Assembly (NCBI GenBank): GCA_002715545.1 | Contig: PAZI01000009.1 | Location: 7,687 to 17,304 of the forward strand | Length of the DNA stretch: 9,618 nucleotides | Source: Methanobacteriota archaeon | Lineage (GTDB): Archaea > Thermoplasmatota > Poseidoniia > Poseidoniales > SP79 | Direction: 5' to 3' | In this document: positions 5,175 to 9,618 of the stretch, one piece after another | Layout: each line of letters opens with the position of its first letter | How positions within the stretch are numbered: the stretch's first letter is position 1 | Notes under the pieces: model-generated | Database searches by the model: none | What the model was told of the DNA's origin: nothing | The model's input: only the letters and a program-made list of their open reading frames with translations | Made by a program: the position numbers and the translations under genes

Positions 5175-6839
5175 ATGCACTACACTGAATCTCAGATATC
5201 CGTGGGTGACGAGGCTGGACGCTCTGAGGGCGAAGTGGACCATCATTCAGATCCTTTGCCAGAACACTCAGCAGTCACTGCACAACTTGATTACGAGTCA
5301 TTGTTCAGCGCGTCAAAAGATTGGCGGCAGGGCGGTTCAAGATCATGGGTCAGCCTCTTCTTTTTCCTCGTTCGACGAACACTGGCATTCCAGTACAAGC
5401 ATCATCAGGTTTCTGGCAAGGAGAACATCGTTCGTAAGCGAGGAGACCTTTGCGTTGCTTGGCATACTAATGGTCTCATCGACCCTGCTCTCGTGCTTCT
5501 TCATAGAGGCGGCCAGTTTGTTGTAGGGGGCCGTCACGATCTAGTGACCCGCCGCTCTCTTCGTTTCTGGGCGAAGCGTTTCTCAGTTCAACCAGTCCTT
5601 CGCCAGGCCGAATTATTACGTGGTGGTTGCACTGAAGAAGAGGCTAAAACTCTCAATAGCCGCTCCCTTCGCCGCCTTTCAGAAGGTCTGTCTAAAGGTC
5701 TGTCTTGTGCTCTCTTTCCCGAAGGAACAAGTCACAGTTCGAGCCATCTCATTCGCCTTCGTACAGGCCCCTCTCGCGTTGCTCTAGTGGCAAAGACTCT
5801 CAGCGAGATTAACAACCGCCCCCCCCCGCGAGTACTTCCTATAGGCCTGCATTATCGCGTACGTCATCTTCACCGTACTGACCTCTGGGTTGAGATAGGA
5901 AAACCATTCGAGATTGATGAAGATGGACATGTGGAGGCTGAGAAAGAAGAAATATCACAGGGTGCATGGATTGAACCGGCTGCAGAGGCAGTGCATTCCT
6001 TACAGGATAAGATACGTGATCATCTTTCACCCCTCACCCCACAAGCGCCAGATTGGTCGACATATAGGACATGGCAGTTGATAGGGCACCTTCTTGCAGA
6101 TTATGAAGGCCTGAGGCCTAGAACTTGGCGCGACGAAGTAATCGTTGGTCGCCGAATAGGAAACCAAATGCGCAATCCAGGTGAGCAGGATGAAGGAATT
6201 GAGGAAGCGAGTGCTGAATTGATGTCTCATGCACGTTCTGTGTCCAGAACACTCCGTCGACAAGGCCTTGATGGCCGCGACTTACGTGTCACAAAGAAAC
6301 ACATCCGATTCAAACAAAGCCCACTCCATAAGGCTTTGATATTGACTCCAGCCCGCCTTTTGTTAGGTCTCCTTTTTCTCCCGATAACTCTTCTTTCCTC
6401 AGGTATTCAGATTACTTTTGGTTTCATTCAAGGAAATAAGACTGACGAAGGCCAAGATGCAAGAGCGTCAGTACAATTCCTTTTTGCTATGCTTGGCTCA
6501 TTGTTGATCTGGCCTATTCTTGTCATCCTAATATTTTCAGCATGGTGGACTCTTGTTGCATTTTCGTTGGTTTCCGCACCTCCTATGCTTGGTTCCACTT
6601 GGTATCTGGTGATTTCCAGCCTAGTATTACATGCACTCTTCTTGTTCACTTTATTCTGGCTTTCAGGCCGCGCCACATTCATTGGAATTGATGCATGGAT
6701 TGAACTTCGCCGCTCTGTTTGGCGTAGGCGAATGGGGCGAAGTCATGGAGAGGAGATATTGAGTAGTGTACTCAAAATCATTGAATTGAGTCAAAAGATT
6801 GGTCTCACTACACAACAAATAGATGACGAGGTACTCTGA
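5175..6839 (+). CDS. PlsC-type phospholipid/glycerol acyltransferase with C-terminal membrane domain
   Basis: The family transfers acyl chains to glycerol-3-phosphate, lysophosphatidate or related acceptors at the membrane. The 554-residue protein (ATG at 5175; a TTG at 5172 is just upstream) has an acidic, probably unstructured N-terminus (1-50), then the acyltransferase domain (about 55-290): catalytic 'HTNGLIDP' (His97, Asp103), the HX5D variant seen in yeast Gat1/Gat2-type and related bacterial enzymes, and 'FPEGTSHSSSHLIRLRTGPS' (181-200) for acceptor binding. A charged middle region follows (290-375), then about four membrane segments between 394 and 497, the architecture of the larger bacterial lysophospholipid acyltransferases. 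A run of nine C at 5819-5827 encodes the prolines at residues 216-218. Its stop overlaps the next start by one base. The acceptor and acyl donor are unknown; a bacterial or eukaryotic-type ester-lipid enzyme in an archaeon is notable. Confidence 0.88.
   Translation: MHYTESQISVGDEAGRSEGEVDHHSDPLPEHSAVTAQLDYESLFSASKDWRQGGSRSWVSLFFFLVRRTLAFQYKHHQVSGKENIVRKRGDLCVAWHTNGLIDPALVLLHRGGQFVVGGRHDLVTRRSLRFWAKRFSVQPVLRQAELLRGGCTEEEAKTLNSRSLRRLSEGLSKGLSCALFPEGTSHSSSHLIRLRTGPSRVALVAKTLSEINNRPPPRVLPIGLHYRVRHLHRTDLWVEIGKPFEIDEDGHVEAEKEEISQGAWIEPAAEAVHSLQDKIRDHLSPLTPQAPDWSTYRTWQLIGHLLADYEGLRPRTWRDEVIVGRRIGNQMRNPGEQDEGIEEASAELMSHARSVSRTLRRQGLDGRDLRVTKKHIRFKQSPLHKALILTPARLLLGLLFLPITLLSSGIQITFGFIQGNKTDEGQDARASVQFLFAMLGSLLIWPILVILIFSAWWTLVAFSLVSAPPMLGSTWYLVISSLVLHALFLFTLFWLSGRATFIGIDAWIELRRSVWRRRMGRSHGEEILSSVLKIIELSQKIGLTTQQIDDEVL
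5819..5827 (+). repeat. nine-base C homopolymer within acyltransferase gene
   Basis: Nine consecutive C residues encode the prolines after 'INNR' in the acyltransferase, between the catalytic motifs and the following beta strand. Runs this long are prone to replication slippage and to sequencing length errors; a change of one base would truncate the protein before its membrane domain. The frame is intact as given. Confidence 0.9.
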
Positions 6840-7456
6840 TGGGCGTTGACGACGTGGGACCCACTATTTTCGGGTGGTTCAAAGATGAAGGTATGCTTCC
6901 CGAGCAAGTAGATGATCCAAATGCCCGTTTTCATATCCGATTGCGTTATCCTAATCAGAAGCGAGGACATGTTTTCGGTATCATTCTTCCAAAGAAAAGG
7001 GACCTTGTCGTTGTGAGCAGCTTCACTCGTGTCGACGCGGGTCAGCAAGAAGAGATGGTGAAACACGCCCAAGGGGATGTTGAATCATGGGAAGAATGGC
7101 TCCATGAAACGCGATTACAGTTGATTCGCAGTGAGGTAGACTGGCAGATTCATGTTGGCCGTCCGACTGAAGAGCGACAAAGTGGGCCACTTCAAGCATT
7201 CAATCTGAGTAATCCTATTTGGTATGACGGACTGAAAAAGCATACTCTGATGATGACGATTCGTAAGATATGGTTGACCAAATTAGCCTTGATTCACGAG
7301 ATAAAATTCGCTTATGGTCGAGGTCGAGGTGAGCCCGGCCCAGTTGATGATTTGGCCGGAAGAAAGCCCGCGTCCTCTGCAGATAGTGGTAGCGTCATTG
7401 AATTCAACGAACAAGTTGGTTTTGGGGATGAGTTCGACCCATCAGAATGGGCCTGA
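6839..7456 (+). CDS. DUF2299 family protein
   Basis: Residues about 8-157 match my recollection of the archaeal DUF2299 family: an opening helix 'IFGWFKDEGMLPEQV', 'DPNARFHIRLRYP', a strand pair around 'GIILPKKRDLVVVSSFTRV' (47-65), a long helix 'WEEWLHETRLQLIRSEVDWQI' (84-104), and the closing 'IWYDGLKKHTLMMTIRKIW' helix (127-145). The family has no established biochemical function. The last 48 residues are Gly/Ser/Asp-rich, probably disordered, and end in the acidic-aromatic 'FDPSEWA'. There is no signal peptide or membrane segment, so it is likely cytosolic. The ATG shares one base with the acyltransferase stop (TGATG), implying translational coupling and equal production. The 3' end overlaps the opposing regulator gene by 15 bases. 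Confidence 0.75.
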   Translation: MGVDDVGPTIFGWFKDEGMLPEQVDDPNARFHIRLRYPNQKRGHVFGIILPKKRDLVVVSSFTRVDAGQQEEMVKHAQGDVESWEEWLHETRLQLIRSEVDWQIHVGRPTEERQSGPLQAFNLSNPIWYDGLKKHTLMMTIRKIWLTKLALIHEIKFAYGRGRGEPGPVDDLAGRKPASSADSGSVIEFNEQVGFGDEFDPSEWA

Positions 7457-8209
7457 CTTCCTTTCCCTTCCCCGCTTCACCATCCACCATGGGAGGTTTG
7501 CCGATGGTCGTCCAGCTAATACGGCATCACTTTTCAGAGAAAGTTCAACCATGATGCGAGATTGAATGGCGTCTAATGCCGATTCAATCTCTGAAGCATT
7601 TACTGAGAGCATATTTGAGACAACATTCGGATCAAGAGAGGTCCCCGGTTGATCAAGAACGTGATGGATCAGGTTTCTCTCTTCGTATACAGGCAACTCA
7701 TCAACTGTTGAATGTGCTTTCGTTCGAATGTGCTGACGTACTGAAAGCAGAGCATCACGTCGCTTTCCAAGAGCTTCAATCTCTTCATCAATACGTGCCA
7801 AACTATCAATCACTTCTTGCACCATGGGCTTCTTCTTCTCCAGATTCTCAGTGATTCTCTTGATATTATCTGGAAGATGTTGTTCAAGTTCTTTGTGACG
7901 CCGATGTGGCAAACTCCTATGCTCGATCAAAAAAATATCCGGCCCCACAACGACTTGTAATTGGAAGGATTGCGTGACTGAATACACCTTTCGAGGAGGC
8001 CCTCCTTTTTCAGAAGGGATACGTTCACTCATGACAAAATTTGCCTCTTCCAGAACCTTCAGATGTTTGACAATAGCCTGTTGTGAGACATCTAATAACT
8101 GTGCAAGTTGGAGAGGATAATGTGGCTCTCGCACCAGATGTTTGAGAATCTGCCGCCTTACTCTATTATCGAGCACGCCGAGGGCCCGGCTCTCGTCCTG
8201 TTCGCTCAT
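7442..8209 (-). CDS. ArsR-like winged-helix transcriptional regulator with coiled coil
   Basis: Residues 8-62 form a winged helix-turn-helix: 'LDNRVRRQILKHLVREPHYP' (13-32), a turn at 'QLAQLLDVSQQAIVKHLKVL' (34-53, recognition helix from about 43), then 'EEANFVMSE'. The wing 'GGPPRKVYSVTQ' (69-80) is typical of archaeal ArsR-like proteins. 'FQLQVVVGPDIFLIEHRS' (82-99) may be a dimerisation strand. Residues about 105-165 are Glu/Lys-rich with coiled-coil character, and 165-230 form a further helical region, then a basic tail. No cysteine or histidine cluster suggests metal sensing, so the ligand is unknown; it most likely binds DNA as a dimer. The ATG at 8209 lies 44 bases after the stop of the two-TM membrane protein gene on the same strand, which could make the two a unit. 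Its targets are not evident. Confidence 0.82.
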   Translation of the reverse strand: MSEQDESRALGVLDNRVRRQILKHLVREPHYPLQLAQLLDVSQQAIVKHLKVLEEANFVMSERIPSEKGGPPRKVYSVTQSFQLQVVVGPDIFLIEHRSLPHRRHKELEQHLPDNIKRITENLEKKKPMVQEVIDSLARIDEEIEALGKRRDALLSVRQHIRTKAHSTVDELPVYEERNLIHHVLDQPGTSLDPNVVSNMLSVNASEIESALDAIQSRIMVELSLKSDAVLAGRPSANLPWWMVKRGRERKSGPF

Positions 8210-8235
8210 AACTCGATGGTCAACAGTATGTGACT

Positions 8236-8246
8236 ATCAAAAACCC
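8236..8246 (-). terminator. weak candidate U-tract after membrane protein gene
   Basis: Five T residues on the minus strand (8243-8239) lie 11 bases after the stop of the two-TM protein gene and before the regulator start. This is the minimum for an archaeal U-tract terminator, so the two genes may be separated or only partly co-transcribed. No hairpin or clear TATA box is seen in the 44-base gap. Confidence 0.2.
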
Positions 8247-8253
8247 TGCCACG

Positions 8254-9225
8254 TCATCCTTCGTCCCATGCCTTCCAAGCACCGTTCTTTTCTTCCTCAT
8301 CCTTTTCTGTAGCATTTTGTGCCGCTACCTCTTTGACATCAACCTGTTGATTCACCTGTACTTTGATGGGCTCAGAACTTGCCACAATCTGTACATCAGG
8401 AACGTTGTTCATATCATTGGATGCTGTGTTATCTCCGATGAAAGGGTCTGGAACATCCGTTGTCCGAATAGCAGAGTGTGCGTCAGGGTCCGAAGCGATT
8501 GGATCTGATTTTGCATGGCCATGGTAAGCAGCATAAACATCATTTGTTGTTGGTAATGCAACACCCATCTGGACCTGCTGATGAGGTTGTTCTTGCATCA
8601 CTACCGGAATCAATCTTCCATCATCAGTCTGCATCATCATCTGTGTTGTACCACTGTTTCTACCGTTAGATTTTCCTCCAGATACAAGGAGCACGATTAT
8701 TCCAATAGGCATGAGGCACAAACTGAGACAACATGCGCTGAACATTGTACTGTCGCGTGTATTTCCTTGTTCTTCGATGATTGGTGCAAGATCGACGAAC
8801 CACACTTGTCCGCCGCTTTTATTGGAAATGAGTGTATATTCCCCTTCTTCAGCAATATACCATGAAGAAGTCAATCGATATTGCACGAATGTTGATTTAT
8901 TGAATAGAGAAGGTACATTTTCTTGCACAGTAGCGATACTCTTTCCACTTGGCGAGATGATGCTGACTTCAGGATCATTAACAGTCTCTTCAACAAATGA
9001 CGAGATAGTCATTCCAGAATAAAGACGGATTACCGTGCTATTTTCTCCCTGAAGGATTGCTAAATTCCGATCAGGAGGGGGGGTCCCCCCCAAAGTCTCA
9101 GGATTAACTCTTGTGAAAAGAAGTATCATTGCAAGAATCAATGCAGCTATGCCGCCAATGATTATCCACCAGCCAACGCGCAATCTTGGAGACCGCTGCA
9201 CTGGTTGCATGGATGCACCACCCAT
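8254..9225 (-). CDS. two-TM membrane protein of unknown function with external domain
   Basis: I do not recognise a family. The 323-residue protein has a basic N-terminus, a membrane helix at about 17-38, an external region (39-158) and a second helix at about 161-182 ending in Gly/Ser. The external part is strand-rich with three N-glycosylation sequons (Asn62, Asn109, Asn135) and segments such as 'EVSIISPSGKSI' and 'EEGEYTLISNKSGGQVWFVD', resembling a small beta-sandwich. The second helix contains a CC...C cluster. The C-terminal half (185-323) is cytoplasmic, Gln/Asp/Ser-rich and probably disordered, ending in 'NGAWKAWDEG'. The ATG at 9225 directly follows GGGGAG, so the ATG at 9210 (residue 6) is a serious alternative. 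It precedes the regulator gene on the same strand. A run of seven G, one T and seven C lies in the DNA just after the first helix. Confidence 0.75.
   Translation of the reverse strand: MGGASMQPVQRSPRLRVGWWIIIGGIAALILAMILLFTRVNPETLGGTPPPDRNLAILQGENSTVIRLYSGMTISSFVEETVNDPEVSIISPSGKSIATVQENVPSLFNKSTFVQYRLTSSWYIAEEGEYTLISNKSGGQVWFVDLAPIIEEQGNTRDSTMFSACCLSLCLMPIGIIVLLVSGGKSNGRNSGTTQMMMQTDDGRLIPVVMQEQPHQQVQMGVALPTTNDVYAAYHGHAKSDPIASDPDAHSAIRTTDVPDPFIGDNTASNDMNNVPDVQIVASSEPIKVQVNQQVDVKEVAAQNATEKDEEEKNGAWKAWDEG
9077..9091. repeat. perfect G7-T-C7 inverted repeat
   Basis: Seven G (9077-9083), one T and seven C (9085-9091) form a perfect palindrome with a one-base centre inside the two-TM protein gene, coding for 'GGTPPP' just after its first membrane helix. 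It is an unusual composition in an otherwise balanced region, and could be a slippage site or a sequencing hazard. As a hairpin the loop is too tight for the full stem. Confidence 0.9.
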
Positions 9226-9247
9226 CTCCCCATTTTGAACCGTCGCA

Positions 9248-9264
9248 TCGTTTATTTTATTCGA
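9248..9264 (-). promoter_or_regulatory. candidate TATA-like element for the two-TM protein gene
   Basis: Read on the minus strand, GAATAAAATAAAC (9262-9250) is an A/T-rich, TATA-like stretch in the 51-base gap between top6A and the membrane protein gene. It would place transcription start near 9230, only a few bases before the ATG at 9225 or about 20 before the ATG at 9210. This suggests its own promoter rather than read-through from top6A. Confidence 0.4.
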
Positions 9265-9276
9265 AAAGTGTGTTGA

Positions 9277-9618
9277 TTACATCAATCCAAACTCTGCGAG
9301 TTTCTCGGGCAAGTAGGTTTCGGTAACGAAATCCAATCCATATTTTGCTAAGGACTGCTGCTCAGCCTTTTTACCAAATTCAAGCATCAGCTTGATTTCT
9401 TCTTGCCATTCACCGTCAGCAAATCTTGGATCGCTTAGTTCGGCGTTGAGTTGTTTTCTATCTTCAGGAGTCAAATCGTCTGTTGGCAAATCATGATTCA
9501 AGATATCATTCATTGTGATGCCAAGATATTGGGCACTTGGAGTTGCAAGATAATGACTGATATGTGCTGTTTTGATAGCACCATATGCTATAGATGCAAA
9601 AATCCGAAATGAGTATGG
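9277..9618 (-). CDS. top6A: DNA topoisomerase VI subunit A, C-terminal part (5' end outside window)
   Basis: The frame stays open to the window edge, so the ATG at 9513 is internal and about 113 residues are visible. They match the C-terminus of archaeal Top6A: 'IAYGAIKTAHISHYLATP' followed by 'AQYLGIT', 'DLPTDDLTPEDRKQL', 'ELSDPRFADGEWQEEIKLML', and the closing 'GKKAEQQSLAKYGLDFVTE' and 'YLPEKLAEFGLM'. Top6A is the Spo11-like subunit that cuts double-stranded DNA using a catalytic tyrosine in its N-terminal domain; the visible part covers the end of the TOPRIM region and the C-terminal helices. With Top6B it relaxes supercoils in the archaeal nucleoid. Top6B is not in this window; if present next door it would be upstream of the edge. 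The stop at 9277 is 51 bases from the next minus-strand gene, with no strong terminator seen. Confidence 0.93.
   Translation of the reverse strand, partial: PYSFRIFASIAYGAIKTAHISHYLATPSAQYLGITMNDILNHDLPTDDLTPEDRKQLNAELSDPRFADGEWQEEIKLMLEFGKKAEQQSLAKYGLDFVTETYLPEKLAEFGLM

Noticed and set aside
7317..7333. Short tandem GGTCGA repeat
   Set aside because: Only two full copies, coding for Gly-Arg-Gly-Arg in a flexible tail; no evidence of a functional repeat.
8711..9022. Plus-strand open frame of 103 residues opposite the two-TM protein
   Set aside because: The minus-strand protein has coherent membrane helices and sequons; the plus-strand product is Cys/Ser-rich without structure.
1..9618. Mobile element, CRISPR array, toxin-antitoxin or defence system
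   Set aside because: No transposase, integrase, nuclease, regular direct repeats or attachment-site duplication was found; the TerB-like gene alone is not evidence of a ter stress or defence cluster, since no TerD/TerC neighbours are present.

Overview
The window looks like chromosomal DNA of an uncultured euryarchaeon. Marine Group II (Poseidoniales) or a related Thermoplasmatota lineage is my best guess. The supports are an archaeal-type DnaG with a central TOPRIM domain, the C-terminus of an archaeal topoisomerase VI A subunit, a DUF2299 protein, TATA-like promoters with very short leaders, and tight gene packing with several convergent 3' overlaps. The lineage assignment is inference: no rRNA gene is present, and I could not run a phylogeny. 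All genes look chromosomal. I found no mobile element, CRISPR array, tRNA, rRNA or defence system, and no stretch of 300 bases lacks a gene.

Layout, left to right. Bases 1-657 (+) hold the C-terminal part of a SelB/EF-1alpha-like translation factor. It meets a small DUF454 membrane protein (668-1153, -) tail to tail. That gene is divergent from purN (1237-2043, +), with one near-palindromic TATA-like element between them. The 3' end of purN overlaps the end of a leftward cluster, read as TerB-like protein (2896-3390) > 83-residue unknown (2621-2872) > MobA (2000-2617). Divergent from this cluster is a rightward apparent operon: dnaG (3531-4721), a HIT-family protein (4731-5150), a PlsC-type acyltransferase with a C-terminal membrane region (5175-6839), and a DUF2299 protein (6839-7456) whose start overlaps the acyltransferase stop. 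The DUF2299 gene overlaps by 15 bases the end of an ArsR-like winged-helix regulator (7442-8209, -). Upstream of the regulator on the same strand are a two-TM membrane protein of unknown function (8254-9225, -) and the end of top6A (9277 to beyond 9618, -).

How the genes fit together. Most are single housekeeping functions: purine synthesis, molybdopterin dinucleotide cofactor synthesis, priming or RNA processing, DNA topology and translation. The most informative groupings are three. The acyltransferase/DUF2299 pair is translationally coupled and bears on ester-lipid synthesis in an archaeon. The regulator lies directly after the two-TM surface protein. The TerB-like and 83-residue proteins sit with MobA. 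I do not see a convincing new multi-gene system. The findings are modest leads, mainly the archaeal acyltransferase with its DUF2299 partner and two long G/C homopolymer runs inside membrane-associated genes.
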